Shown here in pieces: positions 28,642 through 38,554 of a stretch of 64,000 nucleotides of DNA (positions are counted from its first letter, which is position 1; each line of letters begins with the position of its first letter). Source of the DNA: Thalassotalea profundi (GTDB taxonomy: Bacteria; Pseudomonadota; Gammaproteobacteria; Enterobacterales; Alteromonadaceae); assembly GCF_014653195.1 (NCBI RefSeq), contig NZ_BNAH01000002.1, forward strand, positions 248,377 through 312,376. Direction: 5' to 3'. A program made the position numbers and the translations under genes. The notes below the pieces were generated by a model. That model did not search any database, was not told the DNA's origin, and saw nothing but the letters and a program-made list of their open reading frames with translations.

Positions 28642-29076
28642 ATGAGTATCAGTCAAATAATGTCAAAAAAATTAATTACTCTCGATATAGATGATGATTT
28701 AAATAAAGCTAAAAATATTTTTGAACAACATAATATCCATCATATATTAGTATTAAATAATAAAGAGCTTGCTGGTGTTATTACTGATAGAGATCTTTAT
28801 AAACACCTAAGTCCTTATATTGGCACCAGTAAAGAAACCCCAAGAGACAGTACATTACTACATAAAAAAGTGCATCTAATCATGTCACGCGACTTAGTTA
28901 CCACCAACGAAAACAGCACAATAAATGAAGCGGTGCTATTATTTTATAAACATCATATTTCTTGCTTACCTATAATTAATGATGAATATCAACCTGTTGG
29001 GATAATTTCTTGGCGAGATATTATTAAAGTAGCCGCGTTGCAACACTTAAAGAAAATAGCGCAAACTAACAGTTAA
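28642..29076 (+). CDS. Tandem CBS-domain protein
   Basis: 144-residue cytosolic protein composed of two CBS domains: residues 1-60 (IMSKKLITLDIDDDLNKAKN ... GVITDRDLYKHL) and 75-135 (LIMSRDLVTTNENSTINEA ... VGIISWRDII). Such pairs bind adenine nucleotides and regulate a partner. There is no attached enzyme or channel domain, so the partner is unknown. It follows the RLxCYD gene by 58 bases and is convergent with selO. Confidence 0.9.
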   Translation: MSISQIMSKKLITLDIDDDLNKAKNIFEQHNIHHILVLNNKELAGVITDRDLYKHLSPYIGTSKETPRDSTLLHKKVHLIMSRDLVTTNENSTINEAVLLFYKHHISCLPIINDEYQPVGIISWRDIIKVAALQHLKKIAQTNS

Positions 29077-29098
29077 CCTTTGCAAAGATATAAAGAGA

Positions 29099-30670
29099 CT
29101 AAGAGCTGCAAGAGAGCATGGAACAGCCGGCTTTATTTTTTGCCCACTGCGGACGCTTAGCAGCAAACTCTTCAAACTCTGGTTGCTCGTCATAAGGCCT
29201 TTTAAAGACTATTTGCAAGGTATTGAGTAGCTCATAATCTCCTTGTTCTGCTTGCTCAATAGCTTGTTGCGAAATGTAATTTCTCAGCACATATTTAGGG
29301 TTAACACTATTCATATTTTGTTTACGCTGGTTGTGATCTTCTTTATTTTTTTCTAGTCGTTTAAAGTAATTCGCCAACCATTCAACAAACCGTAGTTTAT
29401 CAGTTTGCTCTAATTTCTCCGGTTGGTAGAAGCAATCATTAAAAAAACGTAAAGCATCAATACTATTTTCAGCAGTTGCTGTTGCTAGTACGCGATAAAA
29501 CAATGTCATATCTATTTCTAATGATGTCATTATTTTTTCTAGTTCAATAAACAAAATGTCATCTTCGTCATTTATATAACACTCAAAACCTAGCTTAGAT
29601 GCCATCATATTTCTCCAACGTTGTTGATAGCGTTCTGCATAGTCATTAAGTATTTGATTAAGTGGTTCGGCGTCTCCAATTAAAGGATAAATAGCATTGG
29701 CTAATTGAAACAAATTCCATTGGCCGATTTCAGCCTGAGCGCCAAAACAATAACGTTTACCTTGTGAATCAGTGGTGTTCGGAGTCCAATTTAAATCAAA
29801 ATTATCTATCCAACCATAAGGGCCATAATCTATCGTTTCACCAATAATAGATAAATTATCGGTATTCATCACGCCATGTACGAAACCAACCCGCATCCAA
29901 TGAACTATTAACTGGCAAGTACTCTCACTCACTTCCTTAAACCACTCTATGTATGTAGCTTTACAAGGCTCCCCTATATGAGGAAAGTTTTGCGTTATAG
30001 AAAAGTCAACGAGCTGTTTTAATAACCTGGTATCTTTTCGTGAAGCGGGTAATTGAAAACATCCAAAGCGTAAAAAACTTTTTGATACACGACATACAAC
30101 TGCACCAGGTTCAGCTTTAGCATTTCCGTTATAAAACATATCGCGGATAACATCATCGCCCGTTAAACATAAACTTAACGCACGCGTTGTTGGTATTCCT
30201 AAATGATACATAGCTTCTGAACACAAGAATTCACGTACCGAAGAACGTAATACCGCTAAACCGTCAGCTGTTCGCGAATAAGGTGTCGGCCCAGCACCTT
30301 TTAATTGTAATGTTAACAACCCTGATTTTTGCGTTTTCACTTGGCCTAAATTAATTGCTCGACCATCACCCAATTGCCCCGCCCAATGCCCAAATTGATG
30401 ACCTCCGTAATTCATTGCATAAGGTTGCATGCCCTCTAATAACGCATTACCTGAAAGCACATCAGTAAATAACGCTAAGTTTTCATCAAGATTAAAGCCA
30501 ATATCCGAAGCTAACGTTTGTGTAACCGCAATAAGTTTTGGTTCAGCCGTTTTTTTAGGTGTTGCCCACGAATATGCCTGACTGACTTGTCGCGGGTAGT
30601 TTTCAGTAACTTCATCAACAGGGAAATGTTTTAAAAACTGATTATCAAAAACAAGATTTATAGTGGTCAC
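29099..30670 (-). CDS. selO: SelO/YdiU family protein adenylyltransferase
   Basis: Pseudokinase-fold enzyme that transfers AMP to protein hydroxyl groups; in E. coli it is linked to redox homeostasis and S-glutathionylation. Family motifs include MNYGGHQFGHWAGQLGDGRA near residue 84, LKGAGPTPYSR, LRSSVREFLCSEAM, and VHGVMNTDNLSIIGETIDYGPYG with the catalytic Asn/Asp pair. The protein ends CSMLSCSS, the position where eukaryotic SelO carries selenocysteine. It starts with GTG at 30670, preceded by AGG. The 523-residue length is slightly longer than E. coli YdiU. It lies in a region rich in redox and stress genes. Confidence 0.95.
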   Translation of the reverse strand: MTTINLVFDNQFLKHFPVDEVTENYPRQVSQAYSWATPKKTAEPKLIAVTQTLASDIGFNLDENLALFTDVLSGNALLEGMQPYAMNYGGHQFGHWAGQLGDGRAINLGQVKTQKSGLLTLQLKGAGPTPYSRTADGLAVLRSSVREFLCSEAMYHLGIPTTRALSLCLTGDDVIRDMFYNGNAKAEPGAVVCRVSKSFLRFGCFQLPASRKDTRLLKQLVDFSITQNFPHIGEPCKATYIEWFKEVSESTCQLIVHWMRVGFVHGVMNTDNLSIIGETIDYGPYGWIDNFDLNWTPNTTDSQGKRYCFGAQAEIGQWNLFQLANAIYPLIGDAEPLNQILNDYAERYQQRWRNMMASKLGFECYINDEDDILFIELEKIMTSLEIDMTLFYRVLATATAENSIDALRFFNDCFYQPEKLEQTDKLRFVEWLANYFKRLEKNKEDHNQRKQNMNSVNPKYVLRNYISQQAIEQAEQGDYELLNTLQIVFKRPYDEQPEFEEFAAKRPQWAKNKAGCSMLSCSS

Positions 30671-30900
30671 ATAAGGCCTATAATTAGTTAATTCAAATTA
30701 GGTAATACCCAAACTAAGTTAAACAAATGGGGATACGGCAGTACAATTAAGTTAGGGTAGTTTAACATAGACAGATTGGTTCAAATAAGGTTATGTCTGT
30801 GAAAGTTTAATCTAGTCTTGTTGGGCTTTAGTCAAATGTATCGGGGATGCTGTTAAATATAAATAAGATCAATACGTTATCCCTTAGTCTTATTATTTAG

Positions 30901-30928
30901 TTATATTGTCGCTGTGCCGACAATATAA
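30901..30928 (-). terminator. Hairpin after the serine hydrolase gene
   Basis: An 11 bp perfect inverted repeat (30901-30911 and 30918-30928, TTATATTGTCG) with a 6 base loop lies 33 bases beyond the stop of the minus-strand gene. There is no clear T-run. The rest of the 291-base spacer to selO shows nothing I can name. Confidence 0.5.
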
Positions 30929-30961
30929 TTCGAATAATTAACAGAAAGGAAAGTATTTAAA

Positions 30962-31987
30962 CTATCTATTTTCTATTATCTTAATAATCCGACTATAAAC
31001 CGTATTTGAGAATAACAAGGTGTTTTCACCCACAGTATTGACAAACTGAATCACTACAGCATCAATATCTTTATGATAACGCGCGATACTATAATAGCCA
31101 ATGACCCAACCTGTATGTTCATACTCATAAATTGCACTATATATTTGCTGCTCTTTATCGGTAAATAATGAGCCATCATTTAACGCGCGTATAAATACCC
31201 CAACATCTTCGGCTGTCGCAATAAAACCTTGATCAAGTGCTTTAAAATCACTGTCATATCCAACATAATAACCGCTCATCAGCTCGTCTAAGTTAATATC
31301 CTTTATCGAAAGAAAGGTATGTGAAAGCGCAAGTGGGGCTAATATTTCTTGCTTAATAAATTCTTCATTTGCATAACCCAGAACCCTGTCCATGATCATG
31401 CCAAGGAGTAAATAATTCGTATTTGAATATCCGTAGTCACTTCCCGGTTCAAAATCTGCGGGTAAATCTACAATCAATGCTAAATTAGCGTTAACACCAA
31501 TTCCATGCTCTGACCAAGAAAAACCGTCTTGATCGGTATAATTTGGTATACCACTTCGATGTTGTACAAGCATTCGCAAGGTAATGTCATCGGCATTTTC
31601 AATACGCCCTTGCATTGAAGGCAAATACTCAGCAAGCGTACCATCGAGAGACAAAGTACCGTTAGCGACAAGTTTCGCTATTGCTGATGCCCGATATAAT
31701 TTTCCAATACTAGCAATTTTGAATAATGCATTAGGATCTGCTGGAATTTCTTCAGCTCTGTTATGCCAACCACTAGCATAAAATTCAGGTTGTTTCTCTC
31801 CTTGTTGAACATACACAATAATGCCATCTAAACCTTCATTTACGGCATCATCAACTTGCTCTTGCACAGTTGCCGGCAAAGGATAAAAATAATAAATAGC
31901 CGCTTTCCAAGGCGCAAAAACATAAATACAACCAATAGTTACTATTGCTGCAAGCAATCTTATTAATAATATTATTTTTTTATTCAT
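30962..31987 (-). CDS. Class C beta-lactamase-like serine hydrolase
   Basis: Penicillin-binding-protein-like serine hydrolase, 341 residues, with an N-terminal hydrophobic helix (about 7-26) acting as signal or anchor. The active-site motifs are S-x-x-K in ASIGKLY, Y-x-N in GYSNTNY and an HTG box (YEHTGWVIGYY) in place of KTG. Such proteins act as esterases, D-aminopeptidases or peptidases; a true beta-lactamase is not implied. It is separated from the upstream U32 gene by only 24 bases on the same strand, so the two may be co-transcribed. Confidence 0.88.
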   Translation of the reverse strand: MNKKIILLIRLLAAIVTIGCIYVFAPWKAAIYYFYPLPATVQEQVDDAVNEGLDGIIVYVQQGEKQPEFYASGWHNRAEEIPADPNALFKIASIGKLYRASAIAKLVANGTLSLDGTLAEYLPSMQGRIENADDITLRMLVQHRSGIPNYTDQDGFSWSEHGIGVNANLALIVDLPADFEPGSDYGYSNTNYLLLGMIMDRVLGYANEEFIKQEILAPLALSHTFLSIKDINLDELMSGYYVGYDSDFKALDQGFIATAEDVGVFIRALNDGSLFTDKEQQIYSAIYEYEHTGWVIGYYSIARYHKDIDAVVIQFVNTVGENTLLFSNTVYSRIIKIIENR

Positions 31988-32011
31988 ATCAATTCGTCTT
32001 TAGCTAGTTAT

Positions 32012-34354
32012 TTATAAACCATTAAAATACTGAATATTAGTCTGCTCTGGTACCATAATGCTTAATGTTTCTTTAACAGGTGAATCATCTGTTAATTCAC
32101 CACTAAGTAGTTGTTCAAACTGTTTAATAAGCATAACTTTGTCTGGAGACTTTTTGTCACCTGCACCAATATTGGTGAGATCTATCATAAAATCATCAAA
32201 CATATCAGCTAGATCATCTATCACATCAGTATTTAAAAATTGATCTTTATTATAAATACTCGGATAACCCGCTTTTTGTTTATCGATAGCAAAGGATACG
32301 CCCTTAAGATTAGTAATACTGGTTGATTTATCACAAGAAAGCATACAGCCGTTATCAATACGTGGTTTTTCACAGCCAACACTTTGCTGAAAGAAGCACT
32401 GACGACTCGCCATTAATAAAATAGGATGATAAATACTGTACATCATTTTAAAGTTTTTAGGGCGAGCAATGGTTTTAATCTGTTGCTTGTTAATTTCATT
32501 AGAAATAAACGCACCATTGCAATTGAATTGTTCTTGCAACGCTAATAATGCATATGAATTAGTGGTATTTAAAAAGGGGCCTGCTATCCATTTAATACCC
32601 AATTCATAAGCGCGATAGGCAATGCCCGTGTTATTAGTGACAATCAGCTCTGGTTTAACCTGCTCTAAAATATTGAGTGCCACGTCGTAGTCTTTGCCAA
32701 TTAACACTGACGGGAACCAAGGAATTAAACGCGGGTTTTCACGAAAAAAATCGACGTATTTAGTGCAACCTCGTTTATAAGCATCGGGCAATTTAAAAAA
32801 GATAGCGGCATCAGTTTCATCGGCTAAAGCAATATCGGCTTCATCACAAATTAATACAGAAAGGTTAGCTCGTTTTTGTGGCTTATTCTCATCAGCTATT
32901 ACTTTGGCATGACGTTCAAGTTTAGGCAATTCGATACTTGGTACGATATCTTGCTTAATTAAAGTAGAGGCAATTTCATTTTTCAAGAGAGTTAATACTT
33001 TAAATGGAATACTGACATTACTGGCTAACGCATTAATGTTTAATGCTTTTAAATCATACTCAGCGCTCGCTAAACTCTTAAAGCGCTTTTCAATAGCCGC
33101 TTGATCAATACCAAACTCTTCACTTAGTGTTAATAACTGTTCAGAATTGACCACAAAACTTTTTTGCGTTTGCTCATCTGCGCTATTTACCCCAAACCCA
33201 CTAGTTTCTGTAGTTACTGTAATTGATAACGGTTGCCCTACATCGCCTGAAAAAGTTAAATATAAGGGAATTTTATCGATACTAAGGTGTTTAATTTTAT
33301 CAAAAACACTGGCGGTTATTTGATCTTTTTCTTTATTTAAACCTTGCTCTACTTCTTGAATTTGTACTACGGAAATCGAATTGCTCGCGTCCGTGCCATA
33401 GGTTTTTAATGAATGGTTTTTAATGGCATGATTTTTTGAGTTATCGCGTGGGTTTTCAATAAACATTGATTGATTTAAATCGCCACGTAAAAACGCATTA
33501 GAAAAGTCGCGGTTAAACACTTTGTATAAGCGTTCACCGTCTTGTGTTAACTCACCTGTTTTAACGAAGCCGTCGATTTGCTTACGAAAACTATCAACCA
33601 CTGTATGCACATAACTTGCGCCTTTAATACGCCCTTCAATTTTAAACGAATGTACACCCGCTTCTATTAACGCAGGTAAGTCAAAAAAGGCTGAATTATC
33701 TTTAATATTTAAAGGAAAATTATTACCTGATTCCGTCGTTTCGTATTCTTCACGACAAGCTTGGCTACAACGCCCACGATTACCCGAGTTACCCACACTC
33801 GCTGAAGTTGAATAACATAAACCTGAAAATGCAACACACAGCGAGCCGTGCACAAACACTTCAGTTAGCACATTATGCTCGTGACCCACTTTTGCCATAG
33901 CGGTAATTTCACGTAAATTGAGTTCTCTTGATAAATTAACGCGAGATGCGCCAAGTTTTTTTAGAAATGGAATTTGGCCAATATTATGAGTAGTAAGCTG
34001 TGTTGAAGCATGGATATCTAAAGTAGGATAATATTTTCTCAGCACGTAACATAAGCCGATATCTTGTACTATGACACCATCTAACGTGGTATTAACCAGT
34101 TTATTTAATAATGTCGTTAAGGTTTTAAATTCACGTTCTAAAATAACAATGTTAAGTGTTAAAAATATTTGGCACTGATATTCATGCGCTAGTCGAATAA
34201 TACCGACAAGCTCATCAAAAGAAATATTAGAGGCTCGGTTACGAGCATTAAAGGTATCTAAACCACAATAAACCGCATCAGCACCCGCAATAATTGCCGC
34301 TTTAATGGCATCAACATCGCCGCCTGGCGCTAATAGTTCAATCTTAGGATTCAT
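32012..34354 (-). CDS. Large peptidase U32 family protein
   Basis: 780-residue protein with an N-terminal TIM-barrel U32 domain (LLAPGGDVDAIKAAIIAGAD, CGLDTFNARNRASN, EVFVHGSLCVAFSGLCYSTS, GNRGRCSQACREEYE, FKIEGRIKGASYV). A second, long C-terminal part ends with a cysteine cluster (RQCFFQQSVGCEKPRIDNGC, MLSCDKS). U32 proteins once called collagenases are now known for prephenate- or iron-sulfur-linked hydroxylation of tRNA, rRNA or ubiquinone precursors (TrhP, RlhA, UbiU/V). The conserved cysteines suggest an iron-sulfur cluster here. It is longer than RlhA (about 650) and does not match its N-terminus, so no specific assignment is made. Confidence 0.88.
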   Translation of the reverse strand: MNPKIELLAPGGDVDAIKAAIIAGADAVYCGLDTFNARNRASNISFDELVGIIRLAHEYQCQIFLTLNIVILEREFKTLTTLLNKLVNTTLDGVIVQDIGLCYVLRKYYPTLDIHASTQLTTHNIGQIPFLKKLGASRVNLSRELNLREITAMAKVGHEHNVLTEVFVHGSLCVAFSGLCYSTSASVGNSGNRGRCSQACREEYETTESGNNFPLNIKDNSAFFDLPALIEAGVHSFKIEGRIKGASYVHTVVDSFRKQIDGFVKTGELTQDGERLYKVFNRDFSNAFLRGDLNQSMFIENPRDNSKNHAIKNHSLKTYGTDASNSISVVQIQEVEQGLNKEKDQITASVFDKIKHLSIDKIPLYLTFSGDVGQPLSITVTTETSGFGVNSADEQTQKSFVVNSEQLLTLSEEFGIDQAAIEKRFKSLASAEYDLKALNINALASNVSIPFKVLTLLKNEIASTLIKQDIVPSIELPKLERHAKVIADENKPQKRANLSVLICDEADIALADETDAAIFFKLPDAYKRGCTKYVDFFRENPRLIPWFPSVLIGKDYDVALNILEQVKPELIVTNNTGIAYRAYELGIKWIAGPFLNTTNSYALLALQEQFNCNGAFISNEINKQQIKTIARPKNFKMMYSIYHPILLMASRQCFFQQSVGCEKPRIDNGCMLSCDKSTSITNLKGVSFAIDKQKAGYPSIYNKDQFLNTDVIDDLADMFDDFMIDLTNIGAGDKKSPDKVMLIKQFEQLLSGELTDDSPVKETLSIMVPEQTNIQYFNGL

Positions 34355-34486
34355 TTATACAACTTATTTTTGTCAATTTATTCATCTCTGTATTTATTGA
34401 CCGTGATCTTACCCGTATATTTGCCTGCTGAACACCGCTAAAGTAAGCTTAGTCTTGAAACAAATTGAATAAGTGCCTTAGCATAA

Positions 34487-35140
34487 ATGACTTTACCTAT
34501 ATTATATTCATTACGAAACTGCCCTTACGCCATGCGCGCACGACTCGCAATCTACAAATCAACTATTGCCATTGAATTACGCGATGTCGTATTAACGGAT
34601 AAGCCAACGGCCATGTTAGCCGCTTCCCCCAAAGGCACAGTACCTATTGTTGTATTACCTTCAGGGCAAGTAATTGATGAAAGTTTAGATGTAATGCTGT
34701 GGGCGTTAAGCGAAAAAGATCCTAATAATTTACTCCTCTCTACGACCGAGAATTTAGATGAAATGTTAGTACTAATTAATCAATTTGATCAGGAATTTAA
34801 ACAAGCATTAGAACAATATAAATGCGCAAAACGTTATCATGAATCAAATCTTGTACAATATCGCCAAGCCTGTGAAACTTATATTCAACAGTTAGAAAAA
34901 CGCTTAACCACTTACAAGTATTTTTTTGGTGACCAAGAAAGTTTAGCTGATATCGCCCTTTTGCCTTTTATTCGCCAATTTGCAAGAGTAGAACGTCAAT
35001 GGTATTTACAATCTCCCTACCCGAAGCTTAAGCAATGGCTCAATCGTTATTTACAAAGTCCTATGTTTACAAAAATAATGACCAAGTATCCATTATGGAC
35101 TGAGCAAAGTGATCAAATTATTTTTACAGAAAAAAAATAA
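34487..35140 (+). CDS. Glutathione S-transferase-like protein
   Basis: 217-residue soluble protein with an N-terminal thioredoxin fold (LYSLRNCPYAMRARLAI, CPYA redox motif; PKGTVPIVVLPSG with the cis-Pro; IDESLDVMLWAL) and an all-helical C-terminal domain (SLADIALLPFIRQFARVE). It resembles the SspA/YibF-like cysteine-type GSTs. It is the only plus-strand gene between the U32 gene and the lipid locus and is convergent with the cfa-like gene. It may act in glutathione-dependent detoxification; its substrate is unknown. Confidence 0.88.
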   Translation: MTLPILYSLRNCPYAMRARLAIYKSTIAIELRDVVLTDKPTAMLAASPKGTVPIVVLPSGQVIDESLDVMLWALSEKDPNNLLLSTTENLDEMLVLINQFDQEFKQALEQYKCAKRYHESNLVQYRQACETYIQQLEKRLTTYKYFFGDQESLADIALLPFIRQFARVERQWYLQSPYPKLKQWLNRYLQSPMFTKIMTKYPLWTEQSDQIIFTEKK

Positions 35141-35184
35141 GGCCGCTGTTATGGCTTTTAAGCTTTTACTAATACTTAATTTTA

Positions 35185-36411
35185 CTATTTTCTCGCGACC
35201 AAATGTACAGCACTCGTAGAACGTTCTAAAAAAGCACCTTCGCAATAAGCAAAATAATAGAGCCATAAGCGCTTAAAAGTTTCGTCATAATGATACTGCT
35301 TAATTTCAGGCCAAGCGGCTAAAAAATTATCTCGCCAATCAGCTAAGGTCTTCGCGTAATCAAGACCAATGTCATCGAGTGTTTCAACCACTAATTCACT
35401 ATGGTCTGTTAAATGTTGTGTAAGTACATTAACAGAAGGTAAGAACCCACCAGGAAATATATAACGCTGAATAAAATCAACATTGTTTTTGTAATAATCA
35501 AAACGTTGATCTGCAATGGTTATCGACTGTATCAATAGTTTTCCCCCTTTTTTTAAGCGATCATTACATTGCTTAAAAAAACTAGGTAAAAATTGATAAC
35601 CCACCGCCTCAATCATTTCTATAGACACAACTTTGTCGTAACACCCCGTAAGATCACGATAATCTTCTTTTAATAAGGTGATTTTGTCGGTTAAACCTAA
35701 TTTTTCAATGCGGGTTTGAGCATAATGGTATTGTTCTTCAGAAATCGTTGTCGTAGTCACTTTACAGCCATAATGTTGCGCCGCATAAATAGCTAATCCG
35801 CCCCAACCTGTTCCTATTTCTAATAAGTGGTCAGTTTCATTAAGTTCAAGGCGTTGACAAATTGTTTCAAGCTTATATAGCTGTGCTTGATCTAAATTTG
35901 AGCTTTCTGAAGGGTATATAGCTGAAGAATACATCATTTCTTTATCTAAAAAACGCGTATAAAGTTCATTGCCTAAATCATAATGCGCTAGAATGTTTCG
36001 TTTTGAACCTGATTGAGTATTTCTATTTTGCCAATGAATCAATGTATTTTTTAGCGTGTTTAACCATGATTTATTAGCTTCTAAATTATCTGTTTGTTGC
36101 TGTGCTTGCGCAAATATTCTGATCACTTGCGTCAGGTTTGGACTACTCCATTTTCCTGCTATAAAAGCCTCTGCCACGCCAATACTTCCGCCTTTAACAA
36201 AGTCACGATAGACACTCAGATCATGAATCAGTATTTTAGCTTTTATAGAAGAACCATTAGCATATTGTGGGAAATAGTACTGATTAGCACCTTCGACTAC
36301 TTCTAACTGACCATAGCTGAGCTTTTCAAAAACAGAATGAACTAAAGAGCGACAACGCTTATCAAACCATTTAGCTGACGCTAGTACGCTCATACTTTCA
36401 ATTTGTTCCAT
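35185..36411 (-). CDS. cfa: Cyclopropane-fatty-acyl-phospholipid synthase family methyltransferase
   Basis: SAM-dependent enzyme that methylates the double bonds of phospholipid acyl chains, giving cyclopropane or methyl-branched chains at the membrane surface. Motif I LEIGTGWGGLAIYAAQ, bicarbonate/active-site segments YSSAIYPSE and VSIEMIEAVG, and the C-terminal YYFAYCEGAF are typical. It has 408 residues against 382 in E. coli. It is the last gene of the ECF-sigma-led operon, 56 bases after the DUF1365 gene. Related Cfa-like enzymes in RpoE/ChrR regulons of Rhodobacter act in stress-induced fatty-acid modification, so the product may not be a plain cyclopropane. Confidence 0.93.
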   Translation of the reverse strand: MEQIESMSVLASAKWFDKRCRSLVHSVFEKLSYGQLEVVEGANQYYFPQYANGSSIKAKILIHDLSVYRDFVKGGSIGVAEAFIAGKWSSPNLTQVIRIFAQAQQQTDNLEANKSWLNTLKNTLIHWQNRNTQSGSKRNILAHYDLGNELYTRFLDKEMMYSSAIYPSESSNLDQAQLYKLETICQRLELNETDHLLEIGTGWGGLAIYAAQHYGCKVTTTTISEEQYHYAQTRIEKLGLTDKITLLKEDYRDLTGCYDKVVSIEMIEAVGYQFLPSFFKQCNDRLKKGGKLLIQSITIADQRFDYYKNNVDFIQRYIFPGGFLPSVNVLTQHLTDHSELVVETLDDIGLDYAKTLADWRDNFLAAWPEIKQYHYDETFKRLWLYYFAYCEGAFLERSTSAVHLVARK

Positions 36412-36467
36412 TGTTCACTCCTAAATTCTTCTACTATCTAATGCCATACTTGAGTTTTTAAATTAAT

Positions 36468-37277
36468 CTACTTTTTTTGGTAACCTAGAAATGGCACTCG
36501 TTTAATAAAAAGCCTTAATGCCTGCCAATAAATACCTAGAATAACTTTTAGTGTCATTACCGGTAATTGGCACCAAATACGCAATAAATTACGTTGGTTA
36601 AAAGGTTGTTTACGCATTATTAAACTTGCATCAAACAGCTTTTCAAAAGCACCATTGTCTTCATTTATTTGCTTATTTTCGATGGTCACCACTAACTTAT
36701 CGTTTATAGTCGTTGGTGGTTTTATATGCCAAAAATACGTCATGTCTAAATCCATAAAAGGCGACACCTGAAAAACTTTTTTAGTAGTCAACTCGCTAGA
36801 TTCTTCTGATAAATCAACTAAGTAATAATGCCTTTCATTCCAAGGTGTATTACTTACCTCAGCTAACATTTGCGTACAGTCACCTGATTGGTCATAACAA
36901 AAATAAAAGTTGGCTGGGCTAAAATAAATACCAAAACACCTAACTTGCACCAACATGACTATGCGACTTATATCTTGATGGCCATTTAATGAACGTACTT
37001 TGCTAGTTATACGTTGAGATAATGAATAAGGTTCACTTTTAATTTTATTATTTACGTTATTGTCAAAATTTTCTTTTAAATAGTCTTTTTCAACAAATCG
37101 TAATGGATAAAACCACGAAAACCCAAAAATACCTTTATTGAAAGATGCTTTTTCAACATCGGAAACATCGAGTGCCAACATAAATAATCGATAGTCAAAG
37201 CTATGCTTTTTGGGGCTAAAACGCCGATGTATAATATTTCCTTGGTAAATACTACTGTTGGTAAATGAATCAGGCAT
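36468..37277 (-). CDS. DUF1365 family protein
   Basis: 269-residue protein opening with SSIYQGNIIHRRFSPKKHSF, the DUF1365 start, and containing FGIYFSPANFYFCYD, WNERHYYLV and FMDLDMTYFWHI. The family is nearly always encoded between a flavin amine-oxidase-like protein and a Cfa-like methyltransferase, as here. A short hydrophobic stretch near the C-terminus (LPVMTLKVILGIYWQAL) suggests membrane association. The biochemical role is not established; by context it belongs to acyl-chain modification of phospholipids. Confidence 0.92.
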   Translation of the reverse strand: MPDSFTNSSIYQGNIIHRRFSPKKHSFDYRLFMLALDVSDVEKASFNKGIFGFSWFYPLRFVEKDYLKENFDNNVNNKIKSEPYSLSQRITSKVRSLNGHQDISRIVMLVQVRCFGIYFSPANFYFCYDQSGDCTQMLAEVSNTPWNERHYYLVDLSEESSELTTKKVFQVSPFMDLDMTYFWHIKPPTTINDKLVVTIENKQINEDNGAFEKLFDASLIMRKQPFNQRNLLRIWCQLPVMTLKVILGIYWQALRLFIKRVPFLGYQKK

Positions 37278-37279
37278 AG

Positions 37280-38551
37280 CTAATATTCATTTGATTTATT
37301 TAAAAAACAATCAAAGCGTTTGGCTACTTCAACAGCGCTTCTAATGCCGTCTTCATGAAAACCGTTATGCCAATACGCCCCAGCGAAATGGGTATGTTGT
37401 TTGCCACAGATAAGGTCTCGTTGCTGCTGCGCGTTAATTGATTCAGTGGAAAAAATAGGATGATGATAAATAAATTCTTTTAATATTTTATTAGGATCAA
37501 TTGCCTCTTTCTGATTTAACGTGACACAAAAGGTATGTTCGCTTTTAATGCCTTGTAGAATATTCATATTATAAGTCACACTGGCGGCTTTCGTACGATC
37601 TTGACTTAGTTGATAATTCCAACTCGCCCACGCCTTTTCTCTATGAGGTAGTAAGGCAACATCTGTATGCAGCACGACAGAATTTTCACTGTAAGGCATC
37701 GCAGATAAAATATTTATTTCATCCTCAGTCGCATCATTGAGTAATTCAAGCGCTTGATCAGAGTGGCAAGCTATTATCACTTCATCGAAGGTTTCACTTG
37801 GCATATCATTAAAATGAATGTGCACTTTATCGTTGTTTCGCGTAATACCACTGATATTAGCGTTCACTTTAATATTATCTGAAAATGACTGGCACAGTGG
37901 TGCTAGGTAACTACGTGAGCCTCTTGGAATAACATACCACTGTGGCCGATCAGCAATATTCAGTAAGCCATGATTATGAAAAAACTGTACAAAGAACTTA
38001 AATTCAAAATCTTCCATTTGGGCTAATGAGCTTGACCAAATGGCAGCCCCCATAGGTAAGATATAATGCTCAGCAAAAAATGAACTGAAACTATTTTCTC
38101 GAAGGAAGTTCCCCAAGGTATAGCCACTTTTAAAGTCCTGCTGATGATAAATCGCTTTGCAGCGTTTATTAAATCGTAATATTTCTTTGACCAACAGCCA
38201 GAATTTAGGCTTGAATAGGTTACTACGCTGAGCGAATAAGGTATCAAGATTATGACCATTATATTCCAAGCCAGTATGGCAATTATGCACTGAAAAGCTC
38301 ATCTCAGTGGCTTGTTTTCCGACTCCTATCTCATCAAGTAAAGCTAAGAAATTAGGATAGGTTTTATCATTAAAGACAATAAAACCGGTATCAATGGCGA
38401 AATTTTCACCCGATTTTTCAATATCAACCGTTGCGGTATGCCCCCCTATTCGATCATTTTTTTCAAATACACTTACTTTATGTTTTTTCGATAATAAATA
38501 AGCGGCTGATAATCCGGAAATGCCCGAACCAATCACTGCAATATTTTTCAT
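37280..38551 (-). CDS. FAD-dependent amine-oxidase-like protein (putative acyl-chain oxidoreductase)
   Basis: Flavoprotein of 423 residues with an N-terminal FAD-binding Rossmann motif (IAVIGSGISGLSAAYLLSK), the second nucleotide motif FEKNDRIGGHTATV and a C-terminal GAYWHNGFHEDGIRSA segment that closes the FAD site. It is most like the NAD/FAD-binding proteins encoded next to DUF1365 and Cfa. Its 3' end meets the DUF1365 start with a two-base gap, so translation is coupled. In Rhodobacter a desaturase UfaD and an oxygenase UfaO act with a Cfa-like methylase in furan fatty-acid synthesis. Whether this protein is equivalent cannot be told from sequence alone. Confidence 0.9.
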   Translation of the reverse strand: MKNIAVIGSGISGLSAAYLLSKKHKVSVFEKNDRIGGHTATVDIEKSGENFAIDTGFIVFNDKTYPNFLALLDEIGVGKQATEMSFSVHNCHTGLEYNGHNLDTLFAQRSNLFKPKFWLLVKEILRFNKRCKAIYHQQDFKSGYTLGNFLRENSFSSFFAEHYILPMGAAIWSSSLAQMEDFEFKFFVQFFHNHGLLNIADRPQWYVIPRGSRSYLAPLCQSFSDNIKVNANISGITRNNDKVHIHFNDMPSETFDEVIIACHSDQALELLNDATEDEINILSAMPYSENSVVLHTDVALLPHREKAWASWNYQLSQDRTKAASVTYNMNILQGIKSEHTFCVTLNQKEAIDPNKILKEFIYHHPIFSTESINAQQQRDLICGKQHTHFAGAYWHNGFHEDGIRSAVEVAKRFDCFLNKSNEY

Positions 38552-38554
38552 GTT

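Noticed and set aside
30962..31987. Beta-lactam resistance gene
   Set aside because: The class C-like motifs are shared with many esterases and peptidases, the third motif is HTG and the context is not that of a resistance gene.
34404..34420. TGATC and CGTATAT upstream of the GST-like gene as a third ECF11 promoter
   Set aside because: Only about 4 bases separate the two elements, against 16 in the two accepted promoters.
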